Origin: Desulfohalovibrio reitneri
GTDB lineage: Bacteria; Desulfobacterota; Desulfovibrionia; Desulfovibrionales; Desulfovibrionaceae
NCBI RefSeq assembly: GCF_000711295.1
Contig: NZ_JOMJ01000003.1
Span: 695,001 to 759,000 of the forward strand
Direction: 5' to 3'
Length of the DNA stretch: 64,000 bases
Position numbers and translations under genes: made by a program. This document shows, one piece after another, positions 1 through 8,064 of this stretch. The notes below the pieces were generated by a model, which saw nothing but the letters and a program-made list of their open reading frames with translations, had not been told where the DNA came from and did not search any database. How positions within the stretch are numbered: the stretch's first letter is position 1; each line of letters starts with the position of its first letter.

Positions 1-1082
1 GGGGAGGGCTCGGCCGAAGGTTCGTTGGCCGTGGACGGACCTGTTGCATCTGGCTTGGCTTCCGGCCAGCTCACCGTCCCCATGCCCTCCAGGGCGCGAA
101 GCACCACACGCCGCACTAGGCCGAATACCCGTTTCTCGTCGCGGAAGCGCACTTCAAGCTTGGCCGGGTGGACGTTGACGTCCACTTCGTGCAGCGGAAG
201 CTCCAGGAAAAGAGCGGCCTGGGGGTGTTCCCGGGCAAGCAGCCGTCCCTTGTAGGCCTCGCGCAGCGCGCCTTGCAACAGCTTGTCCTGCACGGGGCGG
301 CCGTTGACGAAAAAGAGGATGCGGTCGGGCCGCCCCTGGGCCTGGCTGGGGTCGCCGACCAGCCCGGATAACTTGAAGGGACCGTCCTCGCCAGAGGCAT
401 CGGCCAGGTTGCGGCAGGCAGCCGGGGGCCACAGGGCGTCCAGGCGCTGCCGCAACGTCTGCTCCGGAGGAAAGCGGAACACGTTCCGCCCGCCGGAGGT
501 GAAGGAAAATCCGCAATGCAGGTTGGCCAGGGCCAGCCGCTGCAGCGATTCCTGGCAGCGCTTGGCTTCAGTGGTCTCCGTCTTGAGGAATTTCAGCCGT
601 GCCGGGACGTTGGCGAAGAGGTCGCGCACTTCCACACGGGTGCCTTCGGTCGCGGCCGCAGGCATGGGCTCTCCCTGCTCGCCGTGCTCCACGGCGATGC
701 TGGTGCCCTCTTCAGCGCCGCGCGGCGTGGACGTCACGGTAAGCCGCGCAACCGAGCCGATGGAGGCCATGGCCTCGCCCCTAAAGCCGAAGCTGCCTAT
801 GGAGGCCAGATCGGTGAGGTCGGCGATCTTGCTGGTGGCGTGGCGGGTGACGACCAGAGGCAGTTCTTCCGGCGGGATGCCCCAGCCGTTGTCCGTAACG
901 CTGATGCGCCCCTGCCCCCCGCGCTCGATGGCCACCTCGATGCGGTCCGCGCCCGCGTCCAGGGCGTTTTCCACCAGTTCCTTGAGCACGCTGGCGGGGC
1001 GTTCCACCACCTCGCCGGCGGCGATCTGGTTGGCCAGTTCGGGGGAGAGCTCCCGGATGGAGCGGCGGTCGTTCTGCGGCAT
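1..1082 (-). CDS. mutL: DNA mismatch repair protein MutL, C-terminal part beyond window
   Basis: The N-terminal about 360 residues of MutL, the GHKL-type ATPase that links MutS mismatch recognition to downstream strand excision. Translation of the minus strand shows ELVENALDAGA (ATP-Mg motif I, near residue 27), DNGWGI (motif II) and GFRGEAMASI, followed by the transducer domain containing FVNGRPVQ. The reading frame is open to base 1, so the C-terminal dimerisation part lies outside the window. The ATG at 1082 begins MPQNDRR, and no in-frame ATG lies between it and the lptD stop at 1100, so the two genes are 17 bp apart and probably co-transcribed. Family assignment is firm; the length of the missing part is unknown. 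Confidence 0.95.
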   Translation of the reverse strand, partial: MPQNDRRSIRELSPELANQIAAGEVVERPASVLKELVENALDAGADRIEVAIERGGQGRISVTDNGWGIPPEELPLVVTRHATSKIADLTDLASIGSFGFRGEAMASIGSVARLTVTSTPRGAEEGTSIAVEHGEQGEPMPAAATEGTRVEVRDLFANVPARLKFLKTETTEAKRCQESLQRLALANLHCGFSFTSGGRNVFRFPPEQTLRQRLDALWPPAACRNLADASGEDGPFKLSGLVGDPSQAQGRPDRILFFVNGRPVQDKLLQGALREAYKGRLLAREHPQAALFLELPLHEVDVNVHPAKLEVRFRDEKRVFGLVRRVVLRALEGMGTVSWPEAKPDATGPSTANEPSAEPS

Positions 1083-1099
1083 GAAGTCCGTGAGCCCGA

Positions 1100-3448
1100 T
1101 CAGAAGCCCATGCCCACGTGCGGCGTGTCGAAACCGAGGATGGTGAACCAGACGGTGAAGCTGGTGTCGTATTCGGTTTGCTGGAATTCGCCTGTCAGAT
1201 CCCAGCACTGGGCGTGGTAGGTCAGGCCAATCTGACGGAGCACGTCGTTGTTGTTCTCTATATCTCGCTGGTAGCGCCCGGTGAGCTCAAGGGAGGCGGG
1301 CAGCTTGGCAGTGAAATCCGTACGCAGCATGTTCAGGCCGCTCTGGTCCCGGGAGTGGTCCTCAATGTCTCTGTAGTAGGTCCAGCGCGCGCTGAAGCTG
1401 CCCCATTTTTCTTTTTCCATGTTCAGCCCGAGTTCCTGCTGGGTGACACCGTCGCCGTAGACCGAGGTGAAGGTGCGTGAGAAGAGGGAACCCCACTCGT
1501 ACGGGGAAATGGTCAACTCGGCCAGCACGTCGGAGAAGGGGCGGCGCTCGTAGCGGCCGAGCCGGTCGTCCCGGTCCGCCTCCCGCAGGTCGTAGGATTG
1601 CTCCAGGCGCAGCCGCAGGAACTCGCGGCGGGAATACCGCAGTTGCGGCTCCACCCCGCCCTGACCGTCCTCACGCAAGGCCACCTCGGCGCGTTTGCGG
1701 GAGAGCAGGTTGGTCAGGGAGTAGCGCAGTTCGTTTTTGGGGCGAATGCGGTCCTTGCCGTCAAAGCTGGGCAGTTCGTCCTGGTCCTTGTTGGGGGTCC
1801 AGTCGTATTCCACGCGGGGCTGTATGGCATGGCGCAGCTTGACCCAGGTGCCGTTGCCCGCGCCAGAGAGCAACAACTCGGGGTCGTCGTGCACGTCGTA
1901 AACGCCGGAAATTTCGCTGAAGGCGGTCACTCCGGCGCTGGGCAGGCTGCGCGACTGGGAGCTTGAGCCGGATCGGCCGGCGGGGTTGTCCTCGAAATCG
2001 CTGATGGCGTAGCCGGTGCCGCGCCAGGAAGCGCGGGGAATGACCGTGCCGTACTGGCTGGACAGGGGCATCGAAAGCTCGGGCTTGAAGTCCACCCGGC
2101 CGCCGGAGTTGCCGTAGCGGCGGGTGAAATAGGTGCCCTCCAGCTCGGATTGGAACTCCAGGGGGGTGCCGGGGATGGCCTGCTTGTAGGCGTAGGCGGA
2201 GAGCTCGGGCAACCGCTGCGGCGTGGGGTCGCGTTCGCCGGAGAGGTTGCCGTTGCGGTAGCGCAGGTTCTCAATGTATTCGGCCTTGGCGTTTACGGCG
2301 AAACGGGCGAAGAAGTCGCGGGAGGCGAGGATGCTGGAGGTTCGGTTGGTGGAGTCGATGACGTCCAGGCCGCGACCGAACTGGTCCTCGAAGTCGTCCC
2401 GGCTTTGTTCGTAGGAGGTGTGGCCCAGCCGGAAGGTGCGCAGGTAGTTCTGGTCGGAGACGTAATCCACGTCCAGCTTGAGCTTGTTTTCCGGGTCGAA
2501 CAGGTAGCCGTCGAATTTGCTTCGCACCCAGTAGCGGTTGTGGTTTTTCCGCACTAGGCCGTCGTTGTCGAACTGGTCGTCCTCGTCCGCCTCGATGGAG
2601 GCTGTGTGGCGGTCGTTTATGAAGTCGGCCCGCCACAGTCCGCGCGTGTCAACGTCTGGCGTGTGGCGGTACTCCAGCCCGCCCATGAGCCCGCGTTTGC
2701 CGTAGTAGTCGCCGTACACGGTCAGGTCGCGCTCTTCGCTGATGGCCCAGTAGTAGGGCTGGCTGTAGTAGGTGCCGAGGCGGTCCGATCCGCCGAATTC
2801 GGGAGCCAGGAAGCCGCTCTGCCGCTGCCCGATCATGGGGGCGCGGAGATAGGGGGCGTAGAGCACGGGCGCGCCCCGCACACGGAAGATCGCTCCCTCC
2901 ACTTCGGCGTGCTCCTGTTCGGTCAGTGAGCCGGAATCCGCCTCGATGGACCAGTCGGGATTTTCGCCCTCGCAGGCGGTCAGGGTGGCGCGTTGAAATG
3001 TGTACGTCTTGGCCCCGGTTTTCTGGAAAACGTCGCCCTTGATCTTGATGTCCTGGTCCGGGACGAAGACCAGGCCGTTGTCGATGCGGCCGATGGTCTC
3101 TTCCAGATCGAACTCGGCCTTTTCGGCAAAAATTTCGTAACCCTGCCAGACTGCGTGGACGTCGCCTTTGAGATATATCCAGCGGGTCCCCCGGTGGTAT
3201 TGGGCATACTCCGCCCGCAGCATGTTGCCCGCCGCGCTGCGCAGGGTGGCGTTGCCCCAGGCCTCGATGATGCCCGCGGCGTGGTTGGTGGCCAGCCGGT
3301 CGGCTTCAAGGTTCCAGCGGTCGGCGAGTTCCGCGCTACCGGCGAAGACGGGCCACAGCAGCGACAACGCCAGCAATCCGGCCAAAAGACGAGGCGGAAT
3401 GGTGCGGCGCGGCGCTCTCCGCTGCGGTGGGGTGTGACGATGGCTCAT
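1100..3448 (-). CDS. lptD: LPS-assembly protein LptD (OstA/Imp), 782 aa
   Basis: Outer-membrane beta-barrel translocon that inserts lipopolysaccharide into the outer leaflet together with LptE. The ATG at 3448 (MSHRHTPPQR) gives a basic N-region and a hydrophobic stretch ending near FAGSA, a good Sec signal peptide. A GTG 57 bp upstream would add a non-signal extension and is less likely. Residues about 40-180 are the LptA-like OstA jellyroll (EADRLATNHAAG, GNATLRSAAGNML), followed by a long alternating aromatic barrel. One Cys lies at about residue 159 (LTACEG) and one at about 748 (AQCWDL). This fits one N-to-C interdomain disulfide, rather than the four cysteines of the E. coli protein. 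It is transcribed ahead of mutL. Confidence 0.93.
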   Translation of the reverse strand: MSHRHTPPQRRAPRRTIPPRLLAGLLALSLLWPVFAGSAELADRWNLEADRLATNHAAGIIEAWGNATLRSAAGNMLRAEYAQYHRGTRWIYLKGDVHAVWQGYEIFAEKAEFDLEETIGRIDNGLVFVPDQDIKIKGDVFQKTGAKTYTFQRATLTACEGENPDWSIEADSGSLTEQEHAEVEGAIFRVRGAPVLYAPYLRAPMIGQRQSGFLAPEFGGSDRLGTYYSQPYYWAISEERDLTVYGDYYGKRGLMGGLEYRHTPDVDTRGLWRADFINDRHTASIEADEDDQFDNDGLVRKNHNRYWVRSKFDGYLFDPENKLKLDVDYVSDQNYLRTFRLGHTSYEQSRDDFEDQFGRGLDVIDSTNRTSSILASRDFFARFAVNAKAEYIENLRYRNGNLSGERDPTPQRLPELSAYAYKQAIPGTPLEFQSELEGTYFTRRYGNSGGRVDFKPELSMPLSSQYGTVIPRASWRGTGYAISDFEDNPAGRSGSSSQSRSLPSAGVTAFSEISGVYDVHDDPELLLSGAGNGTWVKLRHAIQPRVEYDWTPNKDQDELPSFDGKDRIRPKNELRYSLTNLLSRKRAEVALREDGQGGVEPQLRYSRREFLRLRLEQSYDLREADRDDRLGRYERRPFSDVLAELTISPYEWGSLFSRTFTSVYGDGVTQQELGLNMEKEKWGSFSARWTYYRDIEDHSRDQSGLNMLRTDFTAKLPASLELTGRYQRDIENNNDVLRQIGLTYHAQCWDLTGEFQQTEYDTSFTVWFTILGFDTPHVGMGF

Positions 3449-3636
3449 GCAGTGCACTTGCTTTTCCGCGAAAAGACTGGCCCGGATTGGCGAGTTGACT
3501 AGCACCTTTCCCCGTCAAGCACAAGCGGGCCAATCCGCCGAGACCCTTCATCCACGCGGTTTTTGGGACTTCTCATTGGTGTCCTGAAGATGTATGCAAA
3601 CACCTTGTCCGCAGGAACAGGGAACCTGGAGACCCC

Positions 3637-4767
3637 ATGAGCATCCCCCACAACAAGGTGCGGGCCCGCATCGATCTCGATAGCATCCGGCACAACTACC
3701 TTTTCCTTAGACAGCATGGGGGCAATCCCTATCCGGTCATCAAGGCCGACGCCTACGGGCACGGCTTGGAGCGGGTGGCTGCGACGTTGGCCGAATCCGG
3801 GGCGAAAGCCGCCTGCGTGGGCTCGCCCGCCGAGGCCCTGGCCCTGCGGGAATCCGGTTGGGAAGGGCGCATCGTGGCTTTGCTCGGCCCCCTTGACGCC
3901 GAGGACTACGGCTGTTTGGCCGAGGCTTCGGCCGTGGCCATGATCCACCGGTTCGACCAGCTTGCGGCCCTGGCTGAACGAGCTGGTTCCAAACCGCTGC
4001 CCGTGGCCCTGAAATTCGACACCGGCATGGGACGGCTGGGCTTCGGGCAAAAGGACCTGATCAAACTGGCGGGCGTGCTGGCCGACAACCGCTCGCGCTT
4101 GGACCTGGCCATGGCGGTCTCCCACTTGGCCACGGCCGACGACCCGGATCAGGCATTCCTGGAACAGCAGATGACCCGGTTCGCAGACGCATGCGCCGAG
4201 CTTCGCCGGGCGGGCTTCGTCTTCGAGGCCTCCCTGGGCAATTCCGCCGGGCTGCTGGCCCGCTCCGACACGCGGCTGGACATCCAGCGGCCGGGCATCG
4301 CCCTCTACGGCGGCAATCCGTTCCATGGCACCTCCCTTGAGGAATTGGGGAGCGGCCTGCGTCAGGCCATGCACGTCAGCGCCCCGGTGCTGCAGGTGCA
4401 CGACCTGGCAAAAGGGGAAAGCGTCAGCTACGGCCGGACCTTCACCGCCCCCACATCCATGCGGGTGGCCATCGTGGCCGCGGGCTACGCCGACGCCTAT
4501 TCCCGGGTGCTTTCCGGCAGGGGGGCCGAGGTATGCCTCAAGGGCAGCCGCGCCCGGGTTCTTGGACGGGTCTGCATGCAGCTTACCGTTGTGGACGCCA
4601 CGCGTATCGGAGAGGTGGTTCCCGGCGAGCGGGCTTGGCTGTTGGGCGGAGAAGGGGAAGGATTTGTCCCGGCCAACGAATTGGCGGGCTGGTGGGGGAC
4701 CAACTCCTATGAGGTATTCTGTGTGCTGGGCCTCAACAGGCGGGAGTACACGGACGCGGGCGTATGA
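3637..4767 (+). CDS. alr: Alanine racemase
   Basis: PLP-dependent interconversion of L- and D-alanine, supplying D-Ala for peptidoglycan. At 376 aa it has the usual family length. The PLP lysine lies in VIKADAYGHG (about residues 33-42), and the C-terminal domain has the GYADAYSR segment that normally carries the catalytic tyrosine of the partner subunit. The segment usually written GRxxMD reads GRVCMQ here, so the Asp of that motif is Gln. The start ATG has a GGAG Shine-Dalgarno 4 bp upstream. It is transcribed divergently from lptD and stands alone, since the gene downstream is convergent. Confidence 0.95.
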   Translation: MSIPHNKVRARIDLDSIRHNYLFLRQHGGNPYPVIKADAYGHGLERVAATLAESGAKAACVGSPAEALALRESGWEGRIVALLGPLDAEDYGCLAEASAVAMIHRFDQLAALAERAGSKPLPVALKFDTGMGRLGFGQKDLIKLAGVLADNRSRLDLAMAVSHLATADDPDQAFLEQQMTRFADACAELRRAGFVFEASLGNSAGLLARSDTRLDIQRPGIALYGGNPFHGTSLEELGSGLRQAMHVSAPVLQVHDLAKGESVSYGRTFTAPTSMRVAIVAAGYADAYSRVLSGRGAEVCLKGSRARVLGRVCMQLTVVDATRIGEVVPGERAWLLGGEGEGFVPANELAGWWGTNSYEVFCVLGLNRREYTDAGV

Positions 4768-4770
4768 AAA

Positions 4771-4800
4771 CGGGCCGGCTCCCGTGGGGGAACCGGCCCG
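4771..4800 (-). terminator. Hairpin terminator between alr and mrp
   Basis: An 8-bp perfect inverted repeat CGGGCCGG/CCGGCCCG (4771-4778 and 4793-4800) with a 14-base loop. Read on the minus strand it is followed by TTTT, so it can end the mrp transcript. It also sits just after the alr stop and may act in both directions. Confidence 0.65.
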
Positions 4801-4830
4801 CGTTGCGCTGCCTCGGAATGATCGGGCCGC

Positions 4831-5715
4831 TCAGGCGGCTTTTTCGCCTGTAAACTGCAGGATGGGTTCGATCACGGCGCGCATGGCCTTGGCCGTTTCG
4901 GTGTCCGGAAAAACCTTGCCGTAATTGAAGCCTTCGTCACCTGCGCGGGCCAATTCCGGGTCCATGGGGATGCGGCCCAGGAAGGGCACGCCCATCTCCG
5001 CGGCCAGCTTCTCCCCGCCCTTGGAGGAGAAGATTTCGTGCTGTTTGCCGCAGTCCGGGCAGACGAATCCGCTCATGTTCTCCACCACGCCCAGCATGCG
5101 GCCGCCGACGTGGCCAACGAAGGTGATGGAGCGGCGCACGTCGTCCACCGAAAGCATATGCGGAGTGGTGACCACCACGGCCTGTGCCTCGGGGCCAAGG
5201 AGCTGCATCACGGTCAGGGGTTCGTCGCCGGTGCCCGGGGGGCAGTCGATGACCAGGTAATCCAGCTCGCCCCAGTCGGTCTGGGCGAGGAACTGGCGGA
5301 TGACGCCGATCTTCATGGGCCCGCGCCAGATGACCGCTTCGGAGTCATTGGGCATGAGGAAGCCCAGGGACATGACCCACAGGTTGCGCTCCCACTGCAC
5401 CGGCTCCATGCGGCTCTCGCCGACCACCTGGGGCTGCTTTCCCTGCAAACCCAAAAGGCGGGGGATGGAGGGGCCGTGGACGTCAACGTCCAGCAGCCCG
5501 ACCTTCTTGCCCTCCTGGGCCAGGGACATGGCGATGTTGGCCGCCACGGTGGACTTGCCCACGCCGCCCTTGCCGGAGAGGACGACCAGCTTGTTCTTGA
5601 CGCGGCCCAGATTTTCTTCCAGGGCGATCTGCTCCGGGGACTTGCCCTCGCAGTTTTCCTTCATTTCATCAGAGCAGCTCGACCCGTGCGAGCAGCTTTT
5701 GCACGCTTCGCTCAT
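4831..5715 (-). CDS. mrp: Mrp/NBP35-family iron-sulfur carrier ATPase
   Basis: A 294-aa P-loop ATPase of the Mrp/ApbC/NBP35 group, which binds and transfers Fe-S clusters. The deviant Walker A is GKGGVGKST at about residues 46-54. Walker B-like LLDVDVHGPS follows, and the bridging-cluster CxxC is in FVCPDCGK at about residue 218. The N-terminus carries extra cysteines (CKSCSHGSSC, residues 5-14) reminiscent of the NBP35 N-terminal cluster. It is the third gene of an operon with two NifX-fold proteins. In Desulfovibrio vulgaris a Mrp ATPase fused to an ORP-like C-terminal domain (MrpORP) is known; here the ATPase and the ORP-like protein are separate neighbours. That supports a functional link. 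Confidence 0.92.
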   Translation of the reverse strand: MSEACKSCSHGSSCSDEMKENCEGKSPEQIALEENLGRVKNKLVVLSGKGGVGKSTVAANIAMSLAQEGKKVGLLDVDVHGPSIPRLLGLQGKQPQVVGESRMEPVQWERNLWVMSLGFLMPNDSEAVIWRGPMKIGVIRQFLAQTDWGELDYLVIDCPPGTGDEPLTVMQLLGPEAQAVVVTTPHMLSVDDVRRSITFVGHVGGRMLGVVENMSGFVCPDCGKQHEIFSSKGGEKLAAEMGVPFLGRIPMDPELARAGDEGFNYGKVFPDTETAKAMRAVIEPILQFTGEKAA

Positions 5716-5821
5716 GTGCGGTTCCTCCTGAATGTCACGATCGGATGAAGCGTTTCCAGGGAAGGGACACGCCCCTCCGTCCGATCCTGCGGGTAGTCAT
5801 TCGCGACGGAAATGGCAAGCC

Positions 5822-6181
5822 CTACCAGTGACCTTGGCGGTCCGGCCCTTCGGCCGGCTGGAGGCGGCCGGCCTTGAGATTCTCGATGGCGCCGGCCACG
5901 GTGTCTCCCTCGACCAAGTAGATATCAATGCCTCCCTTGCGCAGAGCGGTGAAAGCCTTTGGGCCCACATGGCCGGTGATGACGGCCTTCGCTCCTGCGT
6001 CCGCCACGTTCTGGGCGGTTTGCAGGCCCGCCCCTTGGGCCAATTGCAGGTTCTGGCCGTTGGCCCGCCAATTCCAGTCGCCGGAATCGGTGTCGTAGAT
6101 CACGAAGCCTTCGGTTCGGCCGAAGCGGGGGTCGATTGGTGATTCAAGGGATTGCTCGCGGCAACTCACGGCGATTTTCAT
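5822..6181 (-). CDS. ORP/NifX-type dinitrogenase cofactor-fold protein
   Basis: A 119-aa protein of the NifX/NifB C-terminal fold. Members bind Fe-Mo or Mo-Cu clusters; the Desulfovibrio orange protein ORP carries a Mo-Cu sulfide cluster. Visible features are the N-terminal strand MKIAVSC, the DPRFGR segment (about residues 17-22), GLQTAQNVADAGAKAVITG and a C-terminal GAIENLKAG helix. Its ATG overlaps the stop of the upstream gene (ATGA), so the two are translationally coupled, and mrp follows 106 bp downstream. No nif structural genes are visible, which favours an ORP-type role over nitrogenase. The cluster type cannot be read from the sequence. Confidence 0.85.
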   Translation of the reverse strand: MKIAVSCREQSLESPIDPRFGRTEGFVIYDTDSGDWNWRANGQNLQLAQGAGLQTAQNVADAGAKAVITGHVGPKAFTALRKGGIDIYLVEGDTVAGAIENLKAGRLQPAEGPDRQGHW

Positions 6182-6591
6182 TTTTCCTCCTTGGTGTTGT
6201 GCGCGGATAACGCCCCGCGGCGGCCTCTACCCTGGCCGTCGCATGGTGCTTTGTTGCGGCGGCAACGGCCCGGCATGGCCAAAGCGTCCAGTTTGTCCTC
6301 CCGCAAAGCCCGCAGCACCTCGTCCACTTGGCCGCAGGTCCAGGAGCGCAGGGACAGGCCGGATTGCGCCAGGCGTTCCTCCACGCGGCGGCACAGCGCG
6401 CCGCAGATCAAAAAACGCGCCCCGCAGGCCAATGTGGCGGATATCCTGTCCGTTGGGTCCTTTGAGGGAAGGGGGAGGCGGCCTGCGGGGCGAATATGAC
6501 CATCCTCCGCCAAGTCGAAGAGGCGGAGTTCGGTGGCGTTTTCAAAGACCGAGGCGAGTCGGTTTTCATGGCAGGCGAGACAGATGAGCAT
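6178..6591 (-). CDS. Second NifX/ORP-type small protein, first gene of the ORP-like operon
   Basis: A 137-aa protein starting at MLICLACHENR. The start at 6591 has an AGGA Shine-Dalgarno 5 bp upstream; a longer frame to 6645 would begin upstream of the transcription start predicted from the sigma-54 site. The middle (ATLACGARFLICGALC) resembles the NifX/NifB-fold core in which a metal-cluster protein alternates strand and helix. The C-terminus is basic with a GRCRRNKAPCDGQGRGRR tail containing Cys. It is read before the ORP-like gene and mrp, like the paired small proteins of the D. vulgaris orp locus. The fold assignment is moderate; no function is known for the tail. Confidence 0.75.
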   Translation of the reverse strand: MLICLACHENRLASVFENATELRLFDLAEDGHIRPAGRLPLPSKDPTDRISATLACGARFLICGALCRRVEERLAQSGLSLRSWTCGQVDEVLRALREDKLDALAMPGRCRRNKAPCDGQGRGRRGALSAHNTKEEK

Positions 6592-6628
6592 CGTTTCCTG
6601 GCCCCGATCGCGGTTTACGGCAATGGAC

Positions 6629-6645
6629 AGCAGGAACGATGCCAA
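6629..6645 (-). promoter_or_regulatory. Sigma-54 promoter of the ORP-like operon
   Basis: On the minus strand the sequence reads TTGGCATCGTTCCTGCT, with the invariant GG (6643-6642) and GC (6631-6630) separated by exactly 10 bp, against the consensus TGGCAC-N5-TTGC. The predicted start is near 6618, giving a 27-base leader with a Shine-Dalgarno before the ATG at 6591. The sigma-54 activator gene ends 90 bp upstream, matching the known sigma-54 control of orp operons in Desulfovibrio. Confidence 0.8.
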
Positions 6646-6695
6646 CTAAAAAAATAAGTATATCCGGGCGCTTTCAGGCGAAAGAGAGGAGGTAT

Positions 6696-6712
6696 GGGCG
6701 CGTCGCGCGCCC
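6696..6712. promoter_or_regulatory. GC palindrome: enhancer site or terminator
   Basis: GGGCGCG-TCG-CGCGCCC, a 7-bp inverted repeat. It lies 53-70 bp upstream of the -24 element of the ORP-like operon, where a sigma-54 activator could bind. It also lies 24 bp past the stop of the regulator gene, where a terminator would be; only a weak T/C-rich tract follows on the minus strand. The two roles cannot be told apart here. Confidence 0.4.
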
Positions 6713-6735
6713 AGTCGGTGAAGGGTGTGGGCGCG

Positions 6736-8061
6736 TTATTCGCCTTCGCCGCAACGGGCCAGCATGCGGCGCAGGGTGTCCTTGGAGATGTCCAACTCGC
6801 GGCAGGTCCGCATCTTGCGGCCCTGGTTGCGGGCCAGGGCTTCCCGCACGGCGCGGCACTTGATCTCCTCCAAGCTCATCGGGCCGTGGACGGGGGGGTC
6901 GCCGTGGGAAGGGCGCAGGTGTTCGGGAAGATGCTCGGCCTGAATGAAGCCGCCGTGGCAGAGGATGAAGGCGAATTCCAGGATGTTCTCCAATTCGCGC
7001 ACGTTGCCGGGGAAGTCGTGCCGCATGAGTACGGACATGACGTCTTCGCTCACGCCGTCTATGGATTTGCCGGTGGAGGCGTTGAGCCTGGTCACGATGT
7101 GGTCCACCAGCAGAGGGATGTCCTCCCTCCGCTCGGAAAGGGGAGGGAGGCGCAGGCTGACCACGTTGAGCCGGTAGAAGAGGTCCTGACGGAAGGAGCC
7201 GTCGGCCACCCTGGCGTCGAGGTCCTGGTTGGTGGCCGCGATGACCCGCACATCCACCGGTTCGCTTTCCACCGCTCCCAGCGGTTCCACCCGTTTTTCC
7301 TGTAGCACGCGGAGCAGCTTTACCTGCAAGGCCTGCGGCATATCGCCGATTTCGTCCAGGAAGAGTGTGCCTCCTCGAGCCAGGGCGAAGCGGCCGGGCT
7401 TGTCGCGGCGGGCGTCGGTGAAGGCCCCGGCCTTGTAGCCGAAAAGTTCGGATTCCAGCAGGTTGTCCGGCAGGGCGCCGCAGTTGACCGCCACAAACGG
7501 CCCTCGGGCCCGGTTGGAGCGGTTGTGGATGGCCCGGGCGAAAAGTTCCTTGCCCGTGCCGGAAGGCCCCAGCAGGAGGACGGTGGATTCCGAGGCGGCC
7601 ACCTGGGGAAGGATGTTGAAGATCTTGGCCAGGGAGGCGCTTTTCCCCACGATGTCGTCGAAGGTGTAGGCGGCCTGCATCTCCTTGCGCATGAGGTGCA
7701 GGTCGGTCAGGTCGCGAAAGGTCTCCACTCCGCCGATGACCCGCCCGGACTCGTCGTACAGGGGGGCGGCGGAAATGGAGACGGGAATCTTCTCCCCGGT
7801 GGCGTCGAGGATGAAGATGGAACGGTTGGACAGGGTCTGGCCCTGGGCGATGCACTCTCCCAGGGCGCAGTTCCCGTCACACAGCGAGGAGTGCAGCACG
7901 TCGAAGCACTTGCGGCCCACCGCCTCGGCCGGGTCGACCTTGGTGATGCGGGAGGCCGCCTTGTTGAAGAAGGTGATGTTCCAGTCGCGGTCGACGGTGA
8001 AAACGCCGTCGGCCAGGCTGTCGAGAATGGCCTCGCAGGCCGCTGGAACCTGCTCGAACAC
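6736..8061 (-). CDS. PAS-domain sigma-54-dependent transcriptional activator
   Basis: A 441-aa enhancer-binding protein. Residues about 8-120 form a PAS domain containing four cysteines (52, 61, 65, 70; pattern C-x8-C-x3-C-x4-C), which could bind a metal or respond to redox. The AAA+ domain has Walker A GPSGTGKE (165-172) and Walker B TLFLDEIGDM. The sigma-54 contact loop reads GAFTDA (212-217) instead of GAFTGA. The C-terminus is a Fis-like HTH (TCRELDISKDTLRRML). Translation starts at a GTG 3 bp after the hypB stop, so it is the third gene of hypA-hypB. It faces the ORP-like operon, whose promoter is sigma-54 type, and is the likely activator by analogy with the orp regulator of D. vulgaris. 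Confidence 0.9.
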   Translation of the reverse strand: MFEQVPAACEAILDSLADGVFTVDRDWNITFFNKAASRITKVDPAEAVGRKCFDVLHSSLCDGNCALGECIAQGQTLSNRSIFILDATGEKIPVSISAAPLYDESGRVIGGVETFRDLTDLHLMRKEMQAAYTFDDIVGKSASLAKIFNILPQVAASESTVLLLGPSGTGKELFARAIHNRSNRARGPFVAVNCGALPDNLLESELFGYKAGAFTDARRDKPGRFALARGGTLFLDEIGDMPQALQVKLLRVLQEKRVEPLGAVESEPVDVRVIAATNQDLDARVADGSFRQDLFYRLNVVSLRLPPLSERREDIPLLVDHIVTRLNASTGKSIDGVSEDVMSVLMRHDFPGNVRELENILEFAFILCHGGFIQAEHLPEHLRPSHGDPPVHGPMSLEEIKCRAVREALARNQGRKMRTCRELDISKDTLRRMLARCGEGE

Positions 8062-8064
8062 GAG

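Noticed and set aside
5822-6591. Nitrogenase cofactor genes (nifX/nifB) suggesting nitrogen fixation
   Set aside because: No nif structural or assembly genes are nearby, and the context of Mrp plus a sigma-54 regulator fits the orange-protein cluster better.
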